Positions 46,815-55,232 of a stretch of 64,000 nt of DNA are shown here, piece after piece. The first letter of the stretch is position 1. Each line of letters begins with the position of its first letter. This DNA is from GYS-P2D sp964522505. GTDB lineage: Bacteria > Bacteroidota > Bacteroidia > Chitinophagales > Saprospiraceae. Location of the stretch: NCBI GenBank assembly GCA_964522505.1, contig CAZFWJ010000013.1, forward strand, positions 1 to 64,000, given 5' to 3'. The notes beneath the pieces were generated by a model, which saw only the letters and a list, made by a program, of their open reading frames with translations, searched no databases and was not told the DNA's origin. The translations under genes and the position numbers were made by a program.

Positions 46815-47427
46815 TTTATGACTTTATCTAATTGGTTTAAGATAGAATCGATATCTGACGTATCCCCCAAGCAGACAGTAAGTTTAGCATAAATTTATTG
46901 AATTAAGAGTAGAAGATGATTTACCTCAATGTTTAAATCAAAGTGTTGCTTTATGCTCTTAAACAACGCTAGTCTGCCATCAAGTTACTCAGAAGTTATA
47001 ACTCATATACTACAGACTAAAACATGGAAATGCGAGTTTTTAGACAAGTCTGAAGACGTCTTTGACAAGCAAAAAAAGGATCTTAAAAGTGAATCACAAC
47101 ATAGGAATCTAAAAATGATATATCAATGATGAGAGCCTATGTCAATGCCTGTATGTTAGATAATAAGAGCCCGCAATAAAAAGAGTTCAGTGAAATATAT
47201 TCGTTTAAAGCGAATCACCATTTACTGTCTTTTAACTTGTATATCCTTATCACCCTACCTTTTATCATGCGTCTCATTCGAATATTAAAAAACTATTCCC
47301 AGACGATTTCTCTGCGCTGATAGTCCAAATACTCTGGGTTAGGAGTGCCCAATAGAAGGACGCTGATTTTGATTTCCAAACTTATTAAAGATTTCTTTCT
47401 AACCTGCACAACACAATCATTCGGACT
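46815..47427. other. 613-base region without convincing genes
   Basis: Only short frames occur. A plus-strand frame of 66 codons (46929-47129) and a minus-strand frame of 38 codons (47293-47409, GTG start) were seen; neither has a start context or family I recognise. The minus-strand tail ends in a natural-looking PEYLDYQRREIVWE and may be a gene remnant downstream of coaD. No tRNA or terminator was recognised. Confidence 0.55.
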
Positions 47428-47901
47428 TCAACTTAACCATGACCTATCGATCTTTATCTCTTGTGGCAAGAACGGTGAAGCATCCCCCTTACCCTTGATG
47501 ATCTCTCTGACTATCGTAGAACTGATATGCGAGAGGTTTGGCCTGCTAATGAAGAACACGGTTTCAAGATCGTCTCCGATGATGTTATTAAGCTGTGATA
47601 TAGTCTTCTCATAATCGAAATCCGAACCATTACGTAGGCCACGTATCAAATACTTAGCGCCGATCTTCTCACAATAATGTGCGGTCAATCCTTCAAAAGT
47701 TCCGACATCGATCTTGTCATAATCTTTAAATACTTGATTGAGCCATTCCATGCGCTGATCAAGGTCAAACAAGGTTTTCTTAACGGAGTTGACTCCTATG
47801 GCCATGACTATCTTGTCAAATAAGGGCAATGCCCTCTGAACAATATCGAGATGACCATTCGTAATGGGATCAAAAGAGCCTGGAAAAACTGCAATCTTCA
47901 T
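47428..47901 (-). CDS. coaD: Phosphopantetheine adenylyltransferase
   Basis: Penultimate step of CoA synthesis. The 157 residues have the nucleotidyl-transferase motif FPGSFDPITNGHLDIV (about 6-21), the RGLRNGSDFDYE stretch near 90, and ISSTIVRE near 128, all as in the family. Length is normal. It is the first and apparently only gene on this strand here. Confidence 0.95.
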   Translation of the reverse strand: MKIAVFPGSFDPITNGHLDIVQRALPLFDKIVMAIGVNSVKKTLFDLDQRMEWLNQVFKDYDKIDVGTFEGLTAHYCEKIGAKYLIRGLRNGSDFDYEKTISQLNNIIGDDLETVFFISRPNLSHISSTIVREIIKGKGDASPFLPQEIKIDRSWLS

Positions 47902-48099
47902 GATTTAGTTGAATGATTATACAACAGTACATCAAATTAAAGACCAAGTTCATCAGATCTTCAAGAAAGGTATAAACTAAGTTTACAGCCGAATATAATT
48001 CTGCTATAAATGATATATTTGGACGATAGAAAAATAATCGTTGGATGACTCAACATCTGACCGTACCTATCCATTTAACTATCAAATAATTTTATCATC

Positions 48100-49497
48100 A
48101 TGAAGTTTGATCTTGTCGTCATCGGTAGTGGTCCAGGGGGATATGTTGCTGCGATCCGTGGTTCTCAATTAGGATTAAAAACAGCAATTATTGAAAAAGA
48201 AAACCTCGGGGGTGTATGTCTTAATTGGGGCTGTATACCAACTAAGGCATTATTGAAATCTGCGCAGGTATTTGAATACATACAACATGCTGAAGATTAT
48301 GGAATCACTGTAAAAAGCCCTAAGGCGGACTTTTCTAAAATGATCGGTCGTAGCAGAGATGTCGCTGGCGGAATGAGCAAAGGAGTACAATTCCTGATGA
48401 AGAAAAATCAGATCACCGTAATCGATGGATACGGCAAGTTAGTACGCGGTAAAAAAATCGAGGTGACTAAAGCCGACGATAAAAAAGAAACTGTTGAGGC
48501 AGAACACATCATCATCGCTACAGGTGGCAGAGCCAAGGCCCTCCCACATATTCCGATAGATCAGGATCTCGTCATTGGTTATAGAGAGGCTATGACCCTT
48601 GCCAAGCAACCTAAGAAAATGGTTGTCATGGGAGCTGGAGCCATAGGCGTAGAGTTTGCACACTTCTACAATGCTGTAGGAACAGAAGTCACTATAGTAG
48701 AATACATGGCACAAGGACTTCTCCCAAGAGAAGACAAAGATGTCTCCAAAGAACTTGGTAAAATCTTTAAGAAGAAAGGTATCAACGTATTGGCTAATGC
48801 TTCTGTGGAATCAGTTGTAAAGAAAGGTAAAGGTGCGTTGGTTAAAGTAAAAAGTAGAAAAGACGATGGCATCCAAGAGATCCAATGCGACATTGTCTTA
48901 TCCGCAACAGGCGTAGCTCCTAATGTTGAAGATATCGGACTGGAAACACTGGGAATTACACTTGAAAATGGGCTAATCAAAGTTAATGAGTACTATCAGA
49001 CTAATGTACCTGGCATATATGCCATAGGAGATGTAGTTGCAGGTGCTGCACTTGCACATGTTGCCAGTGCAGAAGGAATCATCTGCGTAGAAAAAATAGC
49101 AGGTGAGAATCCACATCCACTTGATTATGATAACATCCCATCATGTACCTATTGTAGCCCTGAAGTAGCATCAGTTGGATTGACTGAAGCGGCGGCAAAA
49201 GAGGCTGGCTATGAAATCAAGCTCGGAAAGTTTCCTTTTAGTGCTTCTGGCAAAGCAAAAGCAGGTGGAGTACCTGAGGGCTTTGTCAAGATCATCTATG
49301 ATGCGAAATATGGCGAATTATTAGGGGCTCATCTGATCGGATCCAATGTCACTGAGATGATTGCTGAAATCGTAGTAGCTCGACAGCTTGAGACGACAGG
49401 ACATGAGATGATCAAATCAGTGCACCCCCATCCTACCATGAGTGAAGCAATTATGGAAGCATCTGCGGCTGCATATGATGAGGTAATTCATCTATAG
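48100..49497 (+). CDS. lpdA: Dihydrolipoyl dehydrogenase (E3)
   Basis: Re-oxidises dihydrolipoyl groups of 2-oxoacid dehydrogenases with NAD. The 465 residues show the FAD motif GSGPGGYVAA (about 8-17), the redox disulfide GGVCLNWGCIPTK (Cys40, Cys45 approximately), the NAD motif GAGAIGVEFAH near 178, GIYAIGDV near 305, and the C-terminal base His in HPHPTMSEAIMEA near 445. It can serve the branched-chain E1/E2 at 5471-9232, which has no E3 of its own. A TATATTTG at 48014 matches the -7 element; no -33 partner seen. Confidence 0.95.
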   Translation: MKFDLVVIGSGPGGYVAAIRGSQLGLKTAIIEKENLGGVCLNWGCIPTKALLKSAQVFEYIQHAEDYGITVKSPKADFSKMIGRSRDVAGGMSKGVQFLMKKNQITVIDGYGKLVRGKKIEVTKADDKKETVEAEHIIIATGGRAKALPHIPIDQDLVIGYREAMTLAKQPKKMVVMGAGAIGVEFAHFYNAVGTEVTIVEYMAQGLLPREDKDVSKELGKIFKKKGINVLANASVESVVKKGKGALVKVKSRKDDGIQEIQCDIVLSATGVAPNVEDIGLETLGITLENGLIKVNEYYQTNVPGIYAIGDVVAGAALAHVASAEGIICVEKIAGENPHPLDYDNIPSCTYCSPEVASVGLTEAAAKEAGYEIKLGKFPFSASGKAKAGGVPEGFVKIIYDAKYGELLGAHLIGSNVTEMIAEIVVARQLETTGHEMIKSVHPHPTMSEAIMEASAAAYDEVIHL

Positions 49498-49567
49498 GAT
49501 AGAACAATTAACATTCCTAAACGGCTGAGGACGTAGAACTACTGAGCGGATTATTTATTATAGAAGT

Positions 49568-49783
49568 ATGAATAGAGTTGTATTGACCGTATTGGGTTAT
49601 ATACTTATGACTGTGGGTATACTAAGTCTGATTTTAGGCACCATCGGTCTTAGGCTTGTTCCTATTTCATATTTAGATAAATCCCTTAGTCCTCTCGCCG
49701 CATTTGTCATCAAGTTGATGATTGTAATCGTGGGGGTTATTTTGTTTTATCGCAGCAGAATGAATCCGGCCGACTACGAGTAA
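49568..49783 (+). CDS. Small two-helix membrane protein
   Basis: A 71-residue protein with two transmembrane helices (about 5-28 and 41-62) joined by a short loop with LRLVPISYLDKSLSPL. It ends with a short polar tail. I do not recognise a family. It follows lpdA by 70 bases and may be cotranscribed. Confidence 0.6.
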   Translation: MNRVVLTVLGYILMTVGILSLILGTIGLRLVPISYLDKSLSPLAAFVIKLMIVIVGVILFYRSRMNPADYE

Positions 49784-49791
49784 AGCCACAA

Positions 49792-49821
49792 AAAAAGGTA
49801 ATGCCAAAGAGACATTACCTT
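49792..49821 (-). terminator. Intrinsic terminator of glnA
   Basis: On the minus strand AAGGTAATG and CATTACCTT form a nine-base stem (loop of nine bases), followed by a run of seven T. It lies about 34 bases after the glnA stop and may also stop transcription from the small membrane gene. Confidence 0.7.
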
Positions 49822-49854
49822 CTAAAAAATGCTGTGATAAATTAACTAACTTTC

Positions 49855-50865
49855 TTATAAATCTTTCACCGTATTGATGATGTTAGCTGCTACCTTATAT
49901 GGGTCAGCATTAGAAGCTGGACGTCTATCCTCTAACCATCCTTTCCAACCACTTTCAACAGTTGCAATTGGTATACGAATCGAGGCTCCTCTATCAGATA
50001 CACCAAATGAGAATTTCTTAATCGATTGGGTTTCATGCAGTCCTGTAAGCCTTTGCTCATTGTAGGCGCCATATGCGGCTATAGCATCTTTAATTCTACT
50101 CTTTGGCTTAAACTTATTACAGATTTCTTCATATTTCTCCTTACTTCCGCAAGTTCTAAGTACCTCATTTGAGAAGTTAGCATGCATCCCAGAACCATTC
50201 CAATCCCCTTTAATAGGCTTAGGGTGATAATCGATGTAATAACCATAGTCTTCGGTAAGTCTATCCAGTAGATATCTAGCTACCCATATCTCATCCCCCG
50301 CTTTCTTTGCGCCTTTTGCGAATAGCTGAAACTCCCATTGTCCTGCTGCAACTTCTTGATTTATTCCTTCAAAGTTTAATCCAGCTTCAATACACAGATT
50401 TGCATGTTCTTCTACGAATGCTCTTCCCCAAGTGTTCTTTCCACCCACTGAACAATAGTATAAGCCCTGTGGTCCCGGGTAACCTCCAATTGGAAAACCA
50501 AGTGGTAATTGTGTCGCCGTATCCATGATGAAATACTCTTGCTCAAATCCAAACCAAAAATCATTATCATCGTCTTGAATCTTAGCCCTGCTATTAGAAG
50601 CATGAGGAGTACCATCTGCACTGTAGACTTCTGTCATAACTAAAAATCCATTTTCTCTAGCTGGATCAGGGTAGATCGCCACAGGCCTGAGTATACAATC
50701 CGAAGACCCTCCTGATGCTTGTAAAGTTGAACTTCCGTCAAATGACCAATCTGGACACGACTTTAACTTACCATCAAAGTCATTGACTACCTTAGTCTTA
50801 CTTCTCATGTTCTGAGAAGGCTTATAGCCATCTAACCAAATGTATTCTAATTTGAACTTTGCCAT
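49855..50865 (-). CDS. glnII: Glutamine synthetase, type II
   Basis: Makes glutamine from glutamate and ammonia. At 336 residues it is the short, eukaryote-like GSII form and not the usual 450-700 residue GSI or GSIII. Features: YIWLDG near 8, WSFDGSST (about 40-47), EQEYFIMD near 130, GDWNGSGMHANFS near 245 and RIPIA near 298, with DRRPASNADPYKVAANI at the end. The 179-base spacer to the next, divergent gene holds a 10-base tandem repeat and a palindrome that may be regulatory. Confidence 0.93.
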   Translation of the reverse strand: MAKFKLEYIWLDGYKPSQNMRSKTKVVNDFDGKLKSCPDWSFDGSSTLQASGGSSDCILRPVAIYPDPARENGFLVMTEVYSADGTPHASNSRAKIQDDDNDFWFGFEQEYFIMDTATQLPLGFPIGGYPGPQGLYYCSVGGKNTWGRAFVEEHANLCIEAGLNFEGINQEVAAGQWEFQLFAKGAKKAGDEIWVARYLLDRLTEDYGYYIDYHPKPIKGDWNGSGMHANFSNEVLRTCGSKEKYEEICNKFKPKSRIKDAIAAYGAYNEQRLTGLHETQSIKKFSFGVSDRGASIRIPIATVESGWKGWLEDRRPASNADPYKVAANIINTVKDL

Positions 50866-50920
50866 TATCTTTCTTTTATGGATTAATTGTTAAGTGAAGA
50901 TAAGTCGTGGACTTTTTCTT

Positions 50921-50957
50921 ACATCTTTGCACATCTTTACAATTGTGATCACCAATT
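50921..50957. promoter_or_regulatory. Tandem repeat and palindrome upstream of glnII
   Basis: ACATCTTTGC-ACATCTTTAC (50921-50940) is a tandem 10-base repeat with one mismatch, one helical turn apart. It is followed by GTGATCAC (50945-50952) with AATT flanks. Position 56-92 bases upstream of the glnII start fits an activator or repressor site; inferred. Confidence 0.35.
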
Positions 50958-51044
50958 CAATTAAATATTTGTAATAGGCTGTAATTCAACACTTTAATGA
51001 ATTTGAGATTGTGATGGCTACCGTATAGTAGATTTTAGAAAAAA

Positions 51045-53141
51045 ATGGAATTTTTACAATTTAGAGCACTTTTTTTATCAAAAACTATGTTTTTGCGCTC
51101 TAATTTTCGACTTTTTGGTGTTTTTTTCTTCGTTTTTACGATTTTCAATTTGTCATACTTAGCTGCTCAGTCAAACCTGGGTAGCGATCTTAATTTACTA
51201 ATCGAAGATTTTATAGAGGGTCGGCAGGATGACGGAGATTTTGAATTAATAGAAATCTATGAGAACATCAATGACGCTGCCCAAAATCCACGCAATCTTA
51301 ATACAGTCTCTGCAGAAGAGTTAAGAAATTTGTTTATAATCTCTGAGGTAGACATCAACAAGATTTTATCGCATCGAGAGCGATATGGCACCTTCGCAGA
51401 TATTAACGAATTGCAAGCTATTGAAGGAATAGAATTAACTACGCTCAAACTGCTCAGCAGGCTCACCTATGTCTCAGATAGCGAGATTAAACCTCTTGCT
51501 CAGATACAATCTAATACCGAAGTACTCGTCAAGTTCAGAAGAGAAATAGAAACTCGCAGAGGATTCAGATCTATAAATGGTGAGGATCCAGTTTATACTG
51601 GTCGGCCTAATTATCTCCTGCTCCGAATCAATCATAAGAATGATCAAAAGTTATCCTATAACTTAACCTTAGAAAAAGATGCTGGAGAATCTTTCTCTCG
51701 TTCCAATACAGGTTTTGATTTCATTTCAGGTTACCTGCACAAAAAGGATCTTACTAAACATCTTAAGTCTATGACTCTTGGTGACTATAGTGTTAGAATG
51801 GGTGAAGGCCTACTGCTCAACAATGGTTTTAGTTTTGGTAAAAGTATAGCTACAGTCAATATCAAAGCTGGTGGATATCAGGTCAAACCGTATACGAGCA
51901 CAATTGAAAACTTGGCATTCAGAGGAATAGCTACACAATGGAAGGTCAAAAATTTCGAAATTATGAATTTCGTATCCTATCGCAATCTTGATGCTAATCA
52001 GACCTCAGATGATTTAGAACGGCCGATAGTCAGCTCTCTACAGACTAGTGGCTTACACCGCAGCGAAAGTGAAATATTTGACCGAGATGCAATCAATAAC
52101 CTGAGTGCAGGAATAAATGTCAACTATAGACATAAAAGCACAACCATCGGGATCAATGGACTTACTCATCAATTAAGTGTTCCCTTAGTAAGGTCCAACT
52201 CTGAATTCAATAGATTTCGATTTAGTGGAGAAAACAACTTTGGGGCAAGCATAAATTACAACACTACAATTAAGGGGATATATGTCTTTGGCGAGCTCGG
52301 TGTAAGTAATGGTGGAGCTATAGCCCAGAGTCACGGGCTCATGACTAGTCTTAATGCTAAGCTAGACTTAGCATTACACATCAGAAATTTTGATCGAGAC
52401 TTTCAAGCACTCTATTCCAATACATTCTCTGAGACTCGTAGTTCTGAGAATGAAAGTGGTCAATACATTGGTTTAGAATATCGGCCTTCTAAGCCTTGGA
52501 AGATCAACGCCTATGCCGATTTCTATGAACATCCTTGGCTGAGATTCTTGGTTGATGCTCCAAGCGACGGCACAGAGTATCTGGTAAGAGCGGTTTATAA
52601 TAAGAGACGCAAGCGCACCCTATTCTGGCAGTACAGATATGAACGAAAGCAAGAGAATAGCACATTCAATAGTAACATAGATAGAGTTGTAGACACTCAG
52701 ATTCATCGGGCCAGAATACAACTCAATGAGATCCTAAGTCCTGATCTTGAATTAAGAACACGCGTAGAAAGAAGCTGGTTTACAAAAGAGTCGAATCTTG
52801 AAACTGGCTTACTAGCCTATCAGGATGTGTTATATGATGACAGTGATAGCCCTCTTAAATTGGCTGGGAGATTCATGTATTTCAATATTACCGACTTTGA
52901 TGCAAGGATATGGGCATACGAATCAGATCTTCGTTATGAATTCAGTATACCATTCTTCAGCGGTACCGGACTGAGATATTACCTCAGGGCAAGTTATAGG
53001 ACACGATCAGGGCTTATCATAGAGGGACGGCTCAGTCAGACGAATTTTCTCGATGGACGTCAGACTATTTCGTCTGGTAATAATGAGATTACAGGTAGCA
53101 CACAGACTCAGTTAAAAGTTCAATTGAGATACAGGTATTAG
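51045..53141 (+). CDS. Helix-hairpin-helix domain protein with outer-membrane barrel
   Basis: The 698 residues begin with a signal peptide (best if started at an ATG at 51087, giving 684 residues; the ATG at 51045 is kept because it follows an A-rich run). Next, a ComEA-like helix-hairpin-helix unit (about 85-140: NLNTVSAEELRNLFIISEVD then GTFADINELQAIEGIE) resembles those that bind DNA or surface ligands. The remainder is long, aromatic-rich and alternating, as in a large outer-membrane barrel, and ends in RYRY. A DNA uptake role is an idea only. Neighbours do not help. Confidence 0.78.
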   Translation: MEFLQFRALFLSKTMFLRSNFRLFGVFFFVFTIFNLSYLAAQSNLGSDLNLLIEDFIEGRQDDGDFELIEIYENINDAAQNPRNLNTVSAEELRNLFIISEVDINKILSHRERYGTFADINELQAIEGIELTTLKLLSRLTYVSDSEIKPLAQIQSNTEVLVKFRREIETRRGFRSINGEDPVYTGRPNYLLLRINHKNDQKLSYNLTLEKDAGESFSRSNTGFDFISGYLHKKDLTKHLKSMTLGDYSVRMGEGLLLNNGFSFGKSIATVNIKAGGYQVKPYTSTIENLAFRGIATQWKVKNFEIMNFVSYRNLDANQTSDDLERPIVSSLQTSGLHRSESEIFDRDAINNLSAGINVNYRHKSTTIGINGLTHQLSVPLVRSNSEFNRFRFSGENNFGASINYNTTIKGIYVFGELGVSNGGAIAQSHGLMTSLNAKLDLALHIRNFDRDFQALYSNTFSETRSSENESGQYIGLEYRPSKPWKINAYADFYEHPWLRFLVDAPSDGTEYLVRAVYNKRRKRTLFWQYRYERKQENSTFNSNIDRVVDTQIHRARIQLNEILSPDLELRTRVERSWFTKESNLETGLLAYQDVLYDDSDSPLKLAGRFMYFNITDFDARIWAYESDLRYEFSIPFFSGTGLRYYLRASYRTRSGLIIEGRLSQTNFLDGRQTISSGNNEITGSTQTQLKVQLRYRY

Positions 53142-53197
53142 CGCTTTTTTTGCTTCTTTCAAGGAATTTTCAGTAGATTTAATCAAACCAATAAATT

Positions 53198-53938
53198 ATG
53201 AAATTAATTATCACAATACTTCTCACTGTTTTTGGCGCTTATGTAGCTGTCGCTCAATGTGGTACAAGTACCCCATCCAGTGTATCGTCAGTCTCTGGCG
53301 CTACAACGTTTTCTTCTTTTAATGGCACTTCTTTAAGTAACATCTTTTCGAACTCGTCGACAAGCAATGTCTATCAGTCTAGTCTGGCTAGTTATCAGCA
53401 GGTCCAAGGATCTGCTTTTCTGAACGAAGAACCAGTAAAAGGAACGGTAGTACTAAACGATGATTCATCTATTGAAGATGTTCCACTCATGGTTGATTTA
53501 TATGCCAATCATGTGATTACTAAAAAGGACAATGGCGATATGATGATTCTCGACGGAAGATTCTACAAAGAAATCAGACTCACTCATGAGGGTGAAGAGA
53601 TCGTTCTTAAAAAATCCGATAAAAACAATTCAGACAAATTTTATCAAGTGCTATACGACGATGGTGATATGGTATTTCTAAAGGATAACTATGTCACTAT
53701 GCGTGAAGCATCAAATAATGGATACAGTCGTTCATCGGCCAAGTTCACGAAGAGAACAAATTACTTTATCCAGTATGGTGATAATCAGATGGCTAAAGTG
53801 AAACTTAAAAAGAAGGATATCTTCCCTTTGATACCTGACTCAGAATTATATGCTATGCAGGAATTTGCGCGCAAAAAAGGGCTGAAACTAAACAGTGAAT
53901 TAAATTTCATTGCATTTTTTGAAGGAGGTAAGCAATAG
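53198..53938 (+). CDS. Secreted protein of unknown function, Ser/Thr-rich N-terminus
   Basis: The 246 residues have a signal peptide (MKLIITILLTVFGAYVAVAQ), a 45-residue Ser/Thr-rich region with one Cys, and a structured remainder with short beta strands (DGRFYKEIRLTHEGEEIVLKK) and a C-terminal helix. No family recognised. A promoter-like pair (TTG at 53150, 21 bases, TAGATTTA at 53174, one mismatch from the -7 consensus) precedes it, and a T-run terminator follows. Confidence 0.65.
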   Translation: MKLIITILLTVFGAYVAVAQCGTSTPSSVSSVSGATTFSSFNGTSLSNIFSNSSTSNVYQSSLASYQQVQGSAFLNEEPVKGTVVLNDDSSIEDVPLMVDLYANHVITKKDNGDMMILDGRFYKEIRLTHEGEEIVLKKSDKNNSDKFYQVLYDDGDMVFLKDNYVTMREASNNGYSRSSAKFTKRTNYFIQYGDNQMAKVKLKKKDIFPLIPDSELYAMQEFARKKGLKLNSELNFIAFFEGGKQ

Positions 53939-53963
53939 CATTTTACCAAACTGAATTATAGGT

Positions 53964-53992
53964 AGGCTGTACTGTTTAGTGCAGCCTTTTTT
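53964..53992 (+). terminator. Intrinsic terminator
   Basis: AGGCTGTACT and AGTGCAGCCT pair over ten bases (one G-T) around GTTT, followed by TTTTTT. Classic rho-independent form. Confidence 0.8.
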
Positions 53993-54029
53993 CGTTTAGT
54001 GATGAGAATAATCCCATCTGCAACTTCAC

Positions 54030-55217
54030 TTAATATAGCAGATAATTCTCTCGGATTACTTTAAACTCTCGTAATCCATCAGACCAAGTCTCTCTGATCT
54101 CTTCCTCTGTTAACCCCTGCTTTATTTGTGATCTTAGAGCAGCCGTACCTGCCAGTTTCTCAAAGAAATTGTTGTCATTGAAGAATTGTACTTCCTGCTT
54201 GTTGAGCTTAGCATAGGCATCAAGCAGATAAGAAAAATCTAAATGCATCTTTTGCTTGATTTCTCGGCTATCTACATCCGATAGATTCACTCCGTGGCAT
54301 TGCTTGTCCTGATGTTTGGGATATTTAGCCCCAGGGCGTGATACAGGAGTGAATGAACATTCACCTACCATATCTGGATGACCATAGAGCTGAAATTGCT
54401 GAGAAGTCCCGCGCCCTACAGAAATTGTAGTGCCCTCGAACAAACATAATGAAGGATAGTGAAGTATGGACTCAATGTTAGGTAGATTTGGTGATGGTGC
54501 TATAGGCAACTCATAATAAGAATCATGCTTGTAATGTTGGCATGGGATCACCCTAAGATCAGCCCTTACTCCATTTGCCAACCAGCCTTCTCCATCAATC
54601 ATGTAGGCATACTCTCCTATCGTCATACCGTATACGATGGGTACAGGATGTAAGCCCACGAAAGACATATATTCCTCCTCCATGATGGGGCCATCTATAA
54701 GATGGCCATTAGGATTGGGTCGATCCAAGACAATTATCGGAATATTGGATTCAGCTGCAGCCTCCATGGTATAATGAAGTGTCGACAGGTAGGTATAAAA
54801 TCGTGCTCCTACGTCTTGAATATCAAATACGATTACATCCAAATCAGCGAGCATTTCCTTGGACGGCTTTTTTGTCTTTCCATAAAGAGAATACAATGGC
54901 ATGGAAGATTTATACATGCCATTCTCAATCTCGGCGCCAGCATCTGCCCCACCCTTAAATCCATGCTCCGGTGCGAATATGGCCGACACATCTACACCAT
55001 TATCCAGTAGATAATCTACGAGGTGAACAGTACCAATCATACTAGTATGATTAACAACCATACCTACTTTCTTACCCATTAGGCTAGGTATATACTGATC
55101 TGTACGCTCTGCCCCAACTAAGATTTGTGGCTCTTGAACGGCTGTTGATTGGCCTTTATCTATTGAGAAGCATTGAAGAAAACACAATGACCCGAATATG
55201 TAATACTTTAGCGGCAT
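54030..55217 (-). CDS. DUF1343 / NamZ-like exo-N-acetylmuramidase
   Basis: I start it at the ATG at 55217 (MPLKYYIFGSLCFLQ signal peptide, 395 residues); a further 44 codons of open frame upstream lie inside the divergent gene and are rejected. Motifs: VGMVVNHTSMIG, IFAPEHGFKGGADAGAEIE, PLYSLYGKTKKPS, VFDIQDVGARFYTYLSTLHY, and VLDRPNPNG, all typical of the DUF1343 (NamZ, GH171) family, which trims N-acetylmuramic acid from peptidoglycan. It should act in the periplasm. Confidence 0.9.
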   Translation of the reverse strand: MPLKYYIFGSLCFLQCFSIDKGQSTAVQEPQILVGAERTDQYIPSLMGKKVGMVVNHTSMIGTVHLVDYLLDNGVDVSAIFAPEHGFKGGADAGAEIENGMYKSSMPLYSLYGKTKKPSKEMLADLDVIVFDIQDVGARFYTYLSTLHYTMEAAAESNIPIIVLDRPNPNGHLIDGPIMEEEYMSFVGLHPVPIVYGMTIGEYAYMIDGEGWLANGVRADLRVIPCQHYKHDSYYELPIAPSPNLPNIESILHYPSLCLFEGTTISVGRGTSQQFQLYGHPDMVGECSFTPVSRPGAKYPKHQDKQCHGVNLSDVDSREIKQKMHLDFSYLLDAYAKLNKQEVQFFNDNNFFEKLAGTAALRSQIKQGLTEEEIRETWSDGLREFKVIRENYLLY

Positions 55218-55232
55218 AGTAGCTATTGTAGC

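Noticed and set aside
46929..47129. 66-codon plus-strand open frame in the gene-poor gap
   Set aside because: No start context, no recognisable fold, and isolated; kept only as part of the gap description.
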